A program made the translations under genes and the position numbers. The notes below the pieces were generated by a model that ran no database searches, was not told where the DNA came from, and saw only the letters and a program-made list of their open reading frames with translations. From Gnetum montanum (taxonomy: Eukaryota > Streptophyta > Gnetopsida > Gnetales > Gnetaceae), in the NCBI GenBank assembly GCA_015680685.1, contig MNCI01018418.1:128838-192837 (forward strand): DNA of 64,000 bases, given 5' to 3'. This document shows, piece by piece, positions 1 through 11,885 of the stretch. How positions within the stretch are numbered: position 1 is the stretch's first letter; each line of letters opens with the position of its first letter.

Positions 1-330
1 TTTGATGTAGTACTAACACAGTTAGATCACTAAGAGTAGCCATACTATATCCATTGCACCAATAGAAGCATCACTAGGGCACAATTGAATTACATCACAA
101 TAGAAAAGGAGCTAATGGTAGTGACGTATGCACTCAAGAAATACCAACATTATGTACTCAAGTATCTAACTATGTCCACACTGATCATAGTGCAATTTGA
201 TTTCTTATGAATAAACTAGTGGTTATCCCCAGGGTGATTTGATGGGTTATTATCCTACAAGATTTTGACATAACTATGATCAATAGGAAGTGCATGAAGA
301 ACATAGTAGCTGATCACTTGTTGAGACTAA
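1..330 (+). pseudogene. RNase H domain of element E pol (degenerate, 5' truncated by window)
   Basis: Reading around 85-215 gives the gypsy RNase H block QLNYITIEKELMVVTYALKK followed by QHYVLKYLTM and, after a gap, FLMNKLVV, matching the family pattern of a TEKE(L)L..VYAL..FRHY..G block followed by HTDH..L..LM. The His-Thr-Asp-His segment is garbled (STLIIVQFD). In the family this enzyme removes the RNA strand during reverse transcription. The copy is broken and cannot be functional. Confidence 0.75.
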
Positions 331-529
331 GATGGAATTCCCAAGATTAAGCAAAACCATTGTCAGATCAATTCATTGACAAAAATCTATTTACTAAGAT
401 AATAATGGCTATACAATCAACAAGAAAGTCATGGACAATTGATTATATGACTTACTTAACAACACAAAAGCAACCTATTGAGTGGAGCAAGAAATAGAAA
501 GAGCAATTACTTCATAAAGTGAAAATATA

Positions 530-1720
530 CATGGAAATAAATGGAAACCTTTACAAGATTTGTGTTGATGGGTTAGTTTGATGATGTGTACCAGAGTGCA
601 ATCAATAATAGATTCTATAGGATTTACATGAAGTCCCATGTGGTGGCCATTATGCAAGACATAGTATGACATTGAAATTACTAATGGTAGGCTACTTCTA
701 GCCTAACTTGTTCTAGGATGTCCATACCTTCACACAATCTTATTAAAGATGATAGAGAGATGAAGGAATAACAACTAGGAATGAAGGGATGTAACAATGG
801 ATATAGCCACTAGAACCATTTGACATATGGGGAATTGACTTTATTGGATCCATCCCACCAATATCAAATAGGAAGGCCTACATAATAGTAACTGTGGATT
901 ATTACACTAAGTGGGTAGATGCAGTAGCAATCAAAGATTTCATAGCCAAAATAGCTACCAAGTTTTTTCAACAACATGTGGTGAATCGATTTGGAGTACT
1001 GGGACTATTTATTTTAGATAATGGAACTCATTTTACCAATGCTACTTTTAAGAAGCTCTTTCAATAGCTTGGAGTAAAGCATAGGTTGACCACACCATAC
1101 CATCCCTAAGATAATGGTAAAGAAAAAGTAACTAACCATGAAATCAGTAGAATATTAACTAGGATGGTTATTAGATTTGGAAAGGATTGGAGCACTAAGC
1201 TAAATGATGCTCTATGGTCTTATAGAACGATGTGGAAACTATACATTGGCTATTCACCCTATGAGCTAGTTTACAATGAATTACCAATGCTACCAATCCA
1301 AGCATAGCTTAAAACTCTAGCTATTTCTAGCCAACTTAACCTAAACATGAGCTTAGCCTAGAGAGAGCACCTAATGAATCCTAACCTATTAGAAAAAAAT
1401 AGGCTAGTAGCACTCATGAGCAATGAGGTAGACAAGAGCTACTCCAAGAATATGCATAATGCACGTATAAGACAAGTGATAATATAGGTAGGTAATGAGG
1501 TCCTATATTACAATCTCAGTCTTGTCTAGTAATAGGCTAAATTTTAAGTGCTTTGGGAAGGACCATAAATTATCTAGGTGACTTATCCTTCTAGTGACAT
1601 GCATATTCACCATCTGTCTAGCCCACATAAGCTTATCCTAGTAAACATTCAACAAGTCAAACCTTATCTTGAATATGCCAACTCTGCTAGGGATTCTGCC
1701 TAGTCCATTTGAATGTCCTC
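530..1720 (+). pseudogene. Integrase of element E (degenerate)
   Basis: The N-terminal zinc-finger region lies around 640-790. The core begins near 818 with DIWGIDFIGSIPP, continues with VTVDYYTKWVDAVA, and has FILDNGTHFTNATF near 1005-1050. The first two catalytic Asp residues (GIDF, LDNG) are present; the position of the catalytic Glu reads Lys (NGKEKVTN). Stops at 1065-1067 (TAG) and 1107-1109 (TAA) fall where Gln is expected, consistent with C-to-T change. The C-terminal end near 1640-1675 reads NIQQVKPYLE, the usual tail of Athila/Tat integrases. Confidence 0.85.
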
Positions 1721-2940
1721 TACTTGTCCATTTTTCTATTAAACCAATTCCACTCCTAGTCATGGGGGTATTCATTAAGACACATAGGTATCTTTTGAAA
1801 TTTTCACTTTCTTATTACTTTTTCTAGTTTCTTAGTATATTTTCCTTTTCTTTTATATTTTCTAATTTCTTGATAATTTCTTAACTCTTTGATATTTTCT
1901 AATTCCTTGATAATCTCTCATTATTTTATCTTTTTAATTCTTGATATCTTTTCTAATTTTTTGTATTTTGTCTTCATTTTATGTGTACATATTTTTATCA
2001 ATCTTCAATAAAACACACCAAATAAAGTAAGATGTAGTTCCAATAAGGTGAAGATTTTTGTATATCATTAATCATAAGGGACTAATTATCTATACAATAT
2101 GAACACAACATCCATCCAAAAATTCCAACAATAAGAGATTCTTATCATGGCCATAATGACATTATTTTCATAATAAAACTAAGAAAAAACCTATGATCAT
2201 TATGCCTAGAAAAAAGAGTGAAAAACCAAGTGGGAATGTAATGGGTGTGACATCAAGGGGATTTGTGGATTCTCTTATATCATAACTATGAGTATTATCT
2301 TGTTGCTATGGATGTATAAAATTTGTAGATCTAATGAAAAATGGGAGTCAAAGTACAATAATTTTTGCCTTACCATGTCATTGGGAAGACATGTTACCCA
2401 TATTTGAAGGTAGTCCTTTCGTAAGGTTGACATAGTTAAAAATAAAATCCAAGCACAGAATAAATTTTTAAGGGTCCCACTACAAAGACATGTTACCCAT
2501 TCCTGAATGTAGGTGGCTTCTTAGGAAGCTAAAGAATAAAAAAAATAAGTACAATGAATAAACTTGTTCATTGGGCAATATGCCAAGTGGTAATGCTTCT
2601 TGCAATAATGATAACTTTATGGTAGTGATTCTAAGAGATGAAATAATGCACTGTCATTGGAAAATGCTTTAGATTTGGCTTGAATCTTAGAAAGAAAGGC
2701 TAATGATTACTCTAACCATTGATTACACACAAGAATTCATTATATCTATGTTAAGACACCTCACATCCTAGTTTTAGCAATCCCTTCTATAGTCCATCTC
2801 ACTTGACTATATATTTAATCTTAACTTTATGATTTTGTGTAATAAAGCATTATTTTTTCAATCTAGTGATACTAATATATGTGTTTTGCTAAATAGGTAT
2901 GTCTTACATTTAACTTCTTGAGTGCTTATGAACACTTTTA
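1721..2940 (+). other. 3' noncoding tract of element E
   Basis: This is a T-rich stretch (1790-2000) followed by sequence homologous to the post-integrase tracts of the other elements. For example, 2230-2340 (GTGTGACATCAAGGGGA... GATCTAATGAAAAATGGG) matches the reverse complement of 47265-47375 in F, and the ACATGTTACCCAT words near 2390 and 2495 recur near 12080. No coding frame is visible. Confidence 0.7.
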
Positions 2941-2946
2941 GGCGTG

Positions 2947-3003
2947 GTTATACAAGGGCACTAAGGGCTGGAGCCTACTTTGGGAAGGAATCACTTGTAT
3001 AAC
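2947..3003 (+). other. Conserved stem-loop, element E copy
   Basis: Arms GTTATACAAG (2947-2956) and CTTGTATAAC (2994-3003) are perfectly complementary over 10 bp around a G-rich loop of 37 nt containing GCCTACT..GGGAAGGA. The same structure lies in A, B, C and F with different but largely complementary arms. Function unknown. Confidence 0.65.
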
Positions 3004-3320
3004 TCTTGTATTTAATACTTAGCAAGTAATTTCACATCATCTTGTGCCTTCAAAAGTCATCAAAAATTTAATAAATACTTCCTTTAATTTTAAAAACCTA
3101 TTCATATACCTATAACCCTTCATCCATCTTTTATGCACAATATACTTTCATCACCCAAGATTCCTTCTTTATGGACTTTAAATAACTAATTTTTGAATTC
3201 TAATAATTATGGCTATTCCAAAACCCTATAGAAATACTTACTATCTTCCAATCATTTTTTTTTGACTCACTCTTTCCAAGAGAAATTGATAAAAAATTTG
3301 AAGTCTTTTGTGGTGATTTC

Positions 3321-3402
3321 ATTAATATGATGTATGAGCCTCTCATACATCATTGATCCAATGTCAGATTAATGATGTGCTCTAATAAAAATACTATATA
3401 TA
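3321..3402 (+). promoter_or_regulatory. Candidate internal promoter of element E, upstream of ORF3
   Basis: A TATATATA box at 3395-3402 is preceded by a block (3325-3365) resembling the U3 of the same element's LTR (39009-39052). Both begin ATATGATGT and both contain ATCATTGATMCAATGTC, identical at 16 of 17 positions. Both are followed by a TATA box and GCAC. The internal copy lies about 550 bp before the intron-like boundary at 35717 once element A is removed. Promoter activity is inferred from this arrangement. Confidence 0.55.
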
Positions 3403-3518
3403 TGCACAAGGAGTTAGTGAATTTTTCATTCTTTTCATTTTCAACAAGGAAAGTTTTTTCCATTTTCTTTCAAGGCTCTAATAAGCTAACTTCCAAAGCC
3501 CATAACTTTGTCCCCACA
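3403..3518 (+). other. Putative ORF3 transcript leader of element E, first part
   Basis: Sequence between the internal TATA box and the insertion point of A. It contains CTTCCAAAGCCCATAACTTT at 3490-3509, which recurs with one or two changes in A (12985-13004, and its duplicate). The leader resumes at 35655 after element A. Confidence 0.45.
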
Positions 3519-4393
3519 TGATGAGTCATGTCAAGGATTACGTTGATGTGGTCCTGTTGAATTGACCACGTTGACACATGATTTGATGTGTTGATGTGAC
3601 CTCATTGATGCAATGTCTTTTTTCACCTATAAATGCACACTCACTAACTACATTTATAGCAACAAGTCTCATAGTTGTACTGAAGCTTTAGCAATTTTTC
3701 CACTTGAAAGTTAGAATATTTTCTAAGTGCCTATAGTAGGATTCAAAGAGTGTATAGATCTTCATTAGAACATTGTTGTACCTAAGCATGAAAATCTATG
3801 CAACAATAAAGATGAGCTTTCTGATAAACCTTGCAACACTTTAAAATAGATTAATTATTTTCTTTATGCATTTAATATTTTAAGCAATTTCCTTTAATGT
3901 ATTGAGTAATTAAATAATTAATTAAGCTATACTAATCTAAATTAAATAGTGATTAATTAAGCACATAAGTACAACAAATTTGAGCATATTCTTGATGCTT
4001 GGTAATCCTATTAATGCTTAATGTTTGATAACCTAGTAGTATTAAATGTGTTCAAGATGTGTATAGTGAGTGGAAATAGATGCTTATGTTAGGTAGTTAA
4101 ATGCTAGTTAGCTAGAGTAAATTAGCAATTAAATACATAATTGTTTATTTTTTATTTTTAGGCAACTTCAAACATAAACCATCAAAATGATAAAAACCAT
4201 ATGCCTCAGTTACACTTAAGCATACCTTTGCATTTCACAAGTATAATTGGAAATACAACAATTGCAATGGTTAGTTTCAACTCCTAGAGACTAGTGTACT
4301 TAGAAGGCTATAAGTCCATGGAATTCAACTATATCATGCATGAATGTTTAGTGATTCATATGGTTGAGCGTAGGATCTACTTGCCACTCATCA
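3519..4393 (+). repeat. 5' LTR of element A
   Basis: It begins TGATGAGTCATG and ends CCACTCATCA (875 bp), an 8-bp terminal inverted repeat with TG...CA ends. Upstream of a TATA box at 3628-3633 lies a U3 tract rich in GTTGAYRY words (3541-3600). It pairs with the shorter LTR at 35319-35654 and is followed immediately by the primer-binding site. Confidence 0.85.
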
Positions 4394-4413
4394 TTACCAT
4401 CATTGTTGGGAAC
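4394..4413 (+). other. Primer-binding site of element A
   Basis: TTACCATCATTGTTGGGAAC directly follows the LTR. It resembles the tRNA-Asp-type primer site known from Athila elements (TGGCGCCGTTGCCGGGGA) with C-to-T and G-to-A changes at CpG and other sites. The identification is by pattern only. Confidence 0.6.
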
Positions 4414-4579
4414 TTGTGGTTTGCTAAGTGTCCTATCTAGGACTTAGTGAAAATTATTTAAGATCATTGAAACAAACCCTAAAGTTGTAATCATTCCAAA
4501 AATAAAAAATTATAATTATAATTAAAAGCACACTAAATTTTTCTTCTAATCCAAAATTTCTTCTTTTCATAGGCATGAT

Positions 4580-6560
4580 GAATTGAAACTTTCAGTGCCC
4601 CAAGAATTCAAAGTGGTGTGCACTCATCCAAATGAGTTTGTACCTGATTTCACCTTCATCCTACATCAGAATGAACATATGTAGTGGAGAAACATGGAGG
4701 GTAACATTATGTTGCCTCTTGACTAATTTATTTCATAGATGCTACTCCAAACTCTTAATAGGTGAACATCCAAGATCTTCATAAAGAATATGTAATGCAA
4801 GACCATGACTATCAGGACTACCATCCCATTGAAACATAATGCAAAAGAGATTAGCACTAGAAGAAGCACCATGAAGCTATGAAGGATAAATGGTTTACTA
4901 ACCCCTTGTTCCTACTGAATGAAAAAGATAATAAGGATTCTTCCTCTAAGAATTATCAAAATGAAGATTCTCCACCCCTTGACTCCAATGAAGGGGGCTT
5001 GAACCTGAATTTAAACTCTACTATCAACAATCCTTGTTCAAGCAAGAGTGGCCCTAAGAGTAGAAGTCAAGGTAGGGGCTCAAGAAAGCATTGTGATGAT
5101 GATAAAGCTAATGATAATCATTTTGACAAGTAGAGAGAAGGTGGAAGACACCATGGTGGTGGTATTCTTCCTTCCAATTTGTCCTTTTCATCTACATCTT
5201 CTTTTTCCTCCTCTAAATGTGATCGAAATTACAAAGGATGAAACTGTGATGAAGGTGAATAATGGGAAAATGATTGAAGAACCCACCATTAATGAAGGGG
5301 TAGCAGAGAACATCATAGACATCATTGAAATCATAGTGATGATGAACCTTTTCTAGCAACTCAAAGCATGCTAAACATTGTAGAGGCAATTAGAATTTCA
5401 ACCAAGCATATGAAAGATCACATAATTAAGAGGTTGGATATGAATAATATCCTTAGATTTGAGGGGGATATAACTTAGATCCACAGACCCATCTTACATC
5501 CTTTCATGATGCTTGTATCTTCCAGAATATCTAAAATGATTAGCAAAAAATTAAGTTGTTTTCTAGGATACTCATAAAAGAAGTAGAAAGTTGGTACCAC
5601 ACTTTTGAGCTAAAATAAATTCATAGATGAGGTATGATGCTTGAGCTATTCAATGAAAAATATCAAACATAATCTCAAGTGTCTAATTTTAGAAACCAAA
5701 CCTAAGGCTAGCAACAAGGAACACATGAACCCTTGGACACAGCCATGGATAGGTATTATTACATTGTGCATAGATGTCCTAGCCATGATTATTTTCAATA
5801 TTAGTAGCTTCACCATATCATAGATAAACTCTAATAAAAAATAAGGAGAACCCTTGGGATCTATGCCCAAGGGAGGCTATCAAAACTAAGGGCCCATCAG
5901 ATTCAAAGGATGATTGAGTAGGTTGCAAAAGAAGAAGATGAATTGAGAAAATAAGAAAGTGTTGAAGAATATAATTGAGATCTTTCTATAAGAAAAAGGG
6001 AGATTTGATGTTATAACAATGAAGGGGAGGCACCACTTGATGAAGTGGTGCAGTAAAAAACCCTATTGATTCAAAAATATGTTTTTGAAATTTTGGTTAA
6101 GATGGACAATATGTGGAAATATTTTGATGAAAAATTATAAATTCCTCTAAAAATTATAGAGGAATCCAAAGAGCAAGGTAGTGATCATGATCATAGAAGA
6201 AGAAAGAAAGTTGAATGTTCCTACCAAAGGGATAAGGGCAAAGTTGCTATGGTAGAAGAGGTTGTGGAGTCAGAATCAAATGTCGATGGTGGATGTGACA
6301 TCTACCAATATGAACATCCTAAGGGATGTTGCCTTGTTATGTCACACTTGTAGGAATCTATGATGTATGCTCTAAATCCCAGGCTGGCAAGAAGGCAAGC
6401 ACCTAGAAGATTGCCTTATCCTCAAGGAAATCCTAGGCAATTCCACCAACAACAAGCTTACTATCCAAGTGGAGCTCCACCACAATCATATGAGTAGTAT
6501 CATTGGTGGCAACATTCACAGTCTTGGGGGATGCCACTACTAAGGTAGTAGTACCATTAT
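4580..6560 (+). pseudogene. gag of element A (degenerate)
   Basis: The N-terminal region near 4590-4900 reads ...NEFVPDFTFILHQNEHM, homologous to DEYVPNFTFILHEAELLWW in B. The capsid core near 5620-5870 contains LFNEKYQT and a stretch matching the helical segment of F gag. The end (6330-6560) has QYEHPKGCC and a Pro/Tyr/Gln-rich tail (QQQAYYPSGAPPQS). There are stops throughout, mostly TAG. Gag forms the particle shell in this family. The open stretch 4879-5133 (Ser/Asn-rich) is part of gag, not a separate gene. Confidence 0.75.
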
Positions 6561-7079
6561 AGGAAATCTATATCCATGTGGGTACTATGTTTTACAACCC
6601 ATGTCTCCACATAACTCTTCTAGTTACACTTCTTTTCAGCATTACTGCTACCCTTTCGAAGTATTTTAGAACTTATTCTCCATCTCCTAGAGGTGAATCC
6701 ACATATCCTTATAATCCTCCCCATCCTTCTACACATGCCCCTTCATCCTTAATCCAATTACCACCTACCCTATTCATGTAGCATGAGATTCCTATGCAGC
6801 TAGAGCAATGTAACACTATTAGAGTTGTTAGCTCACAACCAGTTCCTCTATGGAGTGATTTGGAACCCAAACCTAGATAAAGACCATTCTTCCAAACCAG
6901 TAGCCCTACAAATCCCTCACCAACTTATGTGGCTAGTAACCCTATGTTTCCTTCATCCTTTGCATCTATTCTCTTCAAGAACCCTTCAAAATAAACACCC
7001 TCCAAGATCCCCATAGTCATGTTAATCCATGCTATATTTGATTGGCTCAAGGTTAGAAATATTCCTAGGAAAAGAGTTG

Positions 7080-7510
7080 ATCCTGGAAGTCCTATCATCT
7101 ACTTGTAGATTACTAGAAATGAGCCATTTTAGTCTCTTCTTTATTCAAGTTCTAGTGTTAATATGATTTCTCATGAAATATACACAGTATAGAACTTACC
7201 TTCTCCCAAGAAGAGTAACATATGTTTAGAATTGGTAGATAAGTCCATCATTATCCTTTTGGAATTAGTGAAGGACATTGTGACCACTTTCCATGGGTGA
7301 TCCTATCCTACAATTTCCTGGTGATCAAGATCAACAACTACAAGGGAGACTTTTCAATCATTATGGTAAGGGCCTAGTTGAGCACTATTAATGCATGAAT
7401 GGGCATTAGAGATCTTTCCCTAGAAATTTACAAGGAAAATGCATTCAGAAAGATTAAGAAAAAGAGAGTTCCATGCATTACAAACAACAATACAAGGTGA
7501 AATTATGTGC
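7080..7510 (+). pseudogene. Protease region of element A (degenerate)
   Basis: Pieces in different frames match the pseudoprotease of B: SSSVNMISHEIYT near 7145-7185, NNYKGDFSIIMVRA near 7330-7375, MGIRDLSLEIYKENAF near 7395-7445, and KKRVPCITNNN near 7460-7490. These correspond to Athila protease, where a D(S/T)G loop is followed by an I(I/L)GRP(F/W)L-type flap. The catalytic triplet is not recognisable here. Confidence 0.6.
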
Positions 7511-7959
7511 AAAAGTTATGGTCTATCAAAACCATATCAATCCAGGCATGCATATAGTGTCCAAATGAATCTAAAATCCAAAAGTACCTGTACATAGTAG
7601 CCACAAAGTAGGAGGGCACCTAGTGGCTAACAACTAATCTTGAAAGTAGCACATTTTTCATGGAACCAACTAAAATTCTATGCCTATGTTGAAGGTGTAG
7701 ATGAACTAGAGCAAGTTCATCGCCAACTCTTTGATGATGAACCTTATGATACTTACTAAGAAGAGTTGTAAATCTCTAACAATACTAAATAGGAATCCCT
7801 AGAGTTGAAAACTCTACTTGATAGCATGGAGTATGCATTCCTAAAAAATAACAAGTTGGTAATAAGTAATGTCAACCTTGCTCCTAAATAGAAATAGAAG
7901 TTGTTGAATGTGGTTAAAAAATGGTTAATAGCCTTTTCTTGGTCGTATCCTGAACTCAC

Positions 7960-8700
7960 TAGGATTAATCCTAGGATATGCTAGCCTTACATCTATACTT
8001 ATCCTTTCATTGAGCTAAAGAGGTAGCTGTAGCGGTGACTGAACCCCAACTTAAAGTAGATCGTCAAAGAAAAAATTGAATAACTCCTCAAGGTGGGGCT
8101 CATCTATCTAATTGTAGATAGAGAATTTATTAGCCCACTTGTAATTGTGCCAAAGATGGCAAGTAGAGGGTGTGTATTGATTTTAGGTTGTTGAACATGA
8201 TGACCTACAAAGATGATTTCAAATTGCCATTTGTGGACCAAGTGTTGGATATTATATTTTGGAATTGCTATTAAAGCTTTCTAGATGGTTATAGTGGCTA
8301 TAATTAGATTTAGATTTTACTAAAGAATTAGGCCAAAACTACATTCACAAGTTCCTAGGGGACTTTTGCATATCGAAAGATGTTTTTTGGTCTATGCAAT
8401 GCTCCTACAACTTTCTAGCACCTTGTCCAGAGCATTTTTCAATAGTAGATTGATAGTAGGATAGATGTTTTCATAGATAACTTTTCCACCTATGGCGCTA
8501 CATTTGAGAAAGCCCTAAACCACCTTGAACAAGTGCTTAAAAGATGTGTAGAGACCAACTTTTAGCTCAATTGGCAAAGAACAATCTCATGGTCTAGGAA
8601 GGCATCATGTTGGGGAATAGAATCTCATAAGGGATTAAGGTGGACACTAAAGAGATTAGGATCATCCATGGAATAACCCATTAACCAAAAACCATTATAT
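7960..8700 (+). pseudogene. Reverse transcriptase of element A (degenerate)
   Basis: RT blocks in order: VCIDFRLLNMMTYKDDFKLP and FVDQVLDII (8168-8255), SFLDGYSGYN (8275-8305), TFTSS*GTFAYRKMFFGLCN (8342-8400), and the catalytic box VFIDNFSTYGATFEKALNHL (8468-8527). The second Asp of the expected DD is Asn, and Met before it is Ile; both are G-to-A changes. There are internal stops at Gln positions. Non-functional. Confidence 0.85.
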
Positions 8701-9340
8701 ATGTCTAGTCATTCCTTGGACACACTAGTTACTACTAGCAACTCATAGAGAATTTCTCTAAGATCACTAGACCATTGGTTGAGCTCACAAAAGAAGATGC
8801 TTCATTCATATGGACTAAGAAATGAAAAAAAGGATTTTAGTAGGTTAATAAGAAGCTTGTAGAAACTCCAATTCTCTAAGCACCTAATAGGCTTCATCCA
8901 TTTCACATCATGATAAATGCATCAAAATATGCCTTGGGAGCTGTGTTTATGTAGTTGGGTGATTAGAAAATTCCTTATTATATTAATTGCATAAGACAAA
9001 GCATTGTTGATGTACAACTCAATTACACCACAACAAAAAAAGAGCTAATTCAGTGATGTATGCCTTAGAGAAATTTAGGCACTAGGTGCTTGGATACAAG
9101 GTATTTGTGCACACTGATCATAGTGCCATCTACTTCTTTATGAATAAGTCAATGGTGAGCCCCCATGTCATATGGTGGCCAGTGATCTTACAAGAGTTTG
9201 ATCTTTCAATGGTATATTGAAAGGAAACTAAGAACATGGTTGCTCATAACATTTCTCAGTTATTATGGAACAACAAAGAGTAGGGGAGCTTGCTCTCTAA
9301 TCAATTTCCTGATAAACTTCTCTTTGTCATTGCAATAAAT
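8701..9340 (+). pseudogene. Tether and RNase H of element A (degenerate)
   Basis: PLVELTKEDASFIWT is readable near 8774, then the RNase H start (FHIMINASKYALGAVFM near 8903), then QLNYTTTKKELI near 9020 with a frameshift, then HTDHSAIYFFMNKSMVSP (9111-9166). It ends with VIDLY-type tether words and NMVAHNI near 9234. Broken by stops and indels. Confidence 0.75.
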
Positions 9341-9439
9341 GAACAAGTACCCACTAAATTAGAATGGTATGATGGCATCCTAACTTTTCTTCTCACTTAG
9401 GAGATGTCACAAGACTTGGATTAGAGGAAGAAATAATAG

Positions 9440-9630
9440 TTTTTTCATCAAATACAACACTATATGGATATCAACATACATCTTTACAAGGTTTGCACCA
9501 ATGGACTAGTTCATTGGTATGTCCTTGATGTTGATCAATTACACATTCTTCAAGATGCTCATGAGGGCCCTTGTGGGGATTACTATGTAGGAAGATGCAT
9601 GGCCATTAAGATCCTACTTTCAACTTAGTT
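9440..9630 (+). pseudogene. Integrase N-terminal remnant of element A, truncated by deletion
   Basis: Reads DINIHLYKVCTNGLVHWYVL and QLHILQDAHEGPCGDYYVGR, matching the integrase start in B and C (KVYPDGLVHWCVSD; KVCVDGLIHYCVPN). The frame breaks off near 9620-9635 and continues directly into post-integrase noncoding sequence. The HHCC finger and the entire catalytic core are therefore missing, a deletion of about 1 kb relative to E. Confidence 0.7.
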
Positions 9631-9639
9631 GTGGGAAAG

Positions 9640-10161
9640 ATGACCATCTATGCTAATCAATTCAAGTGGCTCCTTAGTTTTTAAACCTTGTTATTTTTCG
9701 AATTTTTGTTGTACAACATCGTTAGTATGTTGAATTTCTTGAATATTTTTTAAAATTTCTTTTATATTTTATTTTATTTTGGTGTGAATATTTTTTCTTG
9801 TTTTCTAATAAAATGTTTTGTTACTAATAGGACATAGTGATGTTGTAGTTGTTGCTAATGGTGGTTTATACTTAATGTTTTTGATTGCTAATGTCTGGTT
9901 TCTATTTTTGAATTTTGATGACTAATGACTAAGATAAAGTTTCTTTTTCATGGAACAAGTAGTGAGTCCACATCATCCACCCATCCACTGGCTCTATGGT
10001 CTTCCTTTTTTTGAGAATATAAGATGTCTTATTCATTGATGAAACTTTAACAAACTTGTAACCTTGGTAGTTTCCAAACCTGGGAAAGATTCAAACAGTT
10101 TGAAAAGGGTGTGACCTCAAAAAGATTCAACACTCTATGTACCTTTCTACTTACTTGAGTG
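9640..10161 (+). other. 3' noncoding tract of element A, first part
   Basis: Homologous to the reverse complement of about 42890-43160 in B, including CACATCATCCACCCATCCAC (9970-9989). It runs into the insertion point of D at 10162. The empty site in B aligns straight across from 10161 to 11886. No coding frame. Confidence 0.7.
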
Positions 10162-11885
10162 TGTACTGACCAAAATCATTGGTGTAAGGTTGGAAGGGAA
10201 AAAAACACTAAAAGATCATCAGACAGACATAGCTGACCTTGTCTTTTTGTGAGGGAAAGATAGAAAATAAAATGAAGGTAGAGTGCCTTGGATGGTCTAC
10301 ATGCAAATCAACCAAGGACTTCCCTGAACATAAGCTAAGGCTTGCGCTGGGGTTATCGTAACTGATGTGCAAAATGTGAATAGTGGCATACAAAATGCAA
10401 ATAGAGTGTATAGATAAATGTATTGTAAACAAAGTGTAAAATAAATTTATAAAAAAGTAAACAATATAAAGGAAGAAAAAATGAACTATATTGTATTGCT
10501 TAGAATGAATGTGCATCGGTCAAAGCGTAGCTACACGTGTGGATGGCAAGTCAAGTGCTAAGCCCCAAGGTGATATGCTTGCAGGTGCTTGAATGCTAGG
10601 AGTCAGGTGTGCCTGAGCGTCCAAAAGTTGCCAGTTAGTATTTCCTAAGCCATTAACCTTTAAAATTGCAAACCCCATTTATGTGAATGGATGGGGTAAT
10701 TGTAAGGTTTGGCTAGGTTTGGGCACAAAATTCATGGATGGAATCAACGGTTGAGAGATGAGATGAAAATGGATCATGTGACACGTGTTTGATGGATAGC
10801 TGTGTGTGAGTTGACGTGTGTGAGCAAGCTATGTTCTTGACTGGGTGCACTATATCTCATAGCATGTGTTGGCTTGTGCAAGCTAGCTTAGGCCCATAGC
10901 ACTAGATACAATTTTGGAGTGTAAGAGCTTGATGAGCTCACAAATGATGAAAATTTACAATGAATATGATATGTACAACAAGAGAGATTGACTCCGACTC
11001 ACTTGAAACTTCTCAGTCCCTAAATTGACTACTACAAGATGTAGATTTGAGTGGTTTTGTCGCTATTTGAGGCATATCTGTTACACTAGAGCTTCCAGTG
11101 TGAGTTGATTTTGCCTTGTTATGTCCTCAGCATGTGTTTGGCATGCTTTTGACCAGGCGTGATTAGTACTCACGCTGCACTCACGTTGTTAGCGTGACCT
11201 CAGCATGAGTGACCAAAAAATGACATATTTTACACCAATTTTTGACCTTTGAAGCCTGCTTCTTGAGTATAGAAATTGTCTGACTGTGGTTGACTTTGAG
11301 AGTGACCTACAAGGAAAAACAATTGAGCTTATATGTGCCTTGTTTTAAACCAATTTTGGTAGCTCACGCTGGACTCACACTACCAGCTTGAGCTCAGTGT
11401 GAGCCACAAAAACTTGTAATTTTGGACCTGAAATTTGGAATTTTGGAGGTTGGTACTTGAAGTTGTTGAAAATGAACCCTGAGGATGACTTTCACCTTGG
11501 AATCAAATCATTTTGACTTATTTTTGAGGCTCTCAGAGTTTCTCATGCTACACTCACGCTGCTAGTGTGACCTCAACGTGACCACAGGGTGAGTGAGAAA
11601 ATTTGTACCATTTGACTTGAAATTTGCATTCTCGAATGCTGAAACTTGAACTGGACACAACAGTGACCCTTGAGAATGAATTGCACCCTTATATTAGACC
11701 ATATTTGACTTGATTTTGAGGTCTTTGGAGTTGCTCACACTGAGGGCAAGCTAGCTTGAGCAAGCTGACTTGACAAGCAAAGCATGAGTTAAATGCCTTA
11801 GTCAAATGTTTGTCTACTAAAACCTTGGAAGGATGTGAGTTCTCACTTCAAAGTGCTAGGCCAAAATTAGTGGTGTTTCAGAGTG
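10157..11885 (-). repeat. Left LTR of element D, in solo-LTR configuration with target duplication on both sides
   Basis: The LTR is 10162-11880 (1719 bp, TGTACTGACC...GGTGTTTCA in plus orientation). GAGTG lies immediately outside both ends (10157-10161 and 11881-11885). The sequence after the right GAGTG is element A sequence, not element D internal sequence, so this copy looks like a solo LTR. It differs from the right LTR (29096-30803) at roughly one base in eight by eye. Confidence 0.8.
11169..11735. repeat. Three tandem units of about 180-195 bp inside the left LTR of D
   Basis: Units begin at 11169, 11363 and 11542, and a fourth start lies at 11734; each starts CTCACGCTG or close. Inside each unit the order is the same: a CTCACGCT..AGCGTGA cluster, GAYCTGAAATTTG-like words, ACTTGAA, a GACCCTTGAG-like word, then TTTTGA and GGAGTT. 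The other LTR shows unit starts at 30106, 30300, 30479 and 30670. Confidence 0.7.

Noticed and set aside
3514-3518. CCACA / CTAGA (35655-35659) as target duplication of element A
   Set aside because: Two of five bases differ, so it is not convincing even allowing for C-to-T decay.
5048-5356. 102-codon open frame on the plus strand
   Set aside because: Shifted-frame shadow of the low-complexity part of gag of element A.
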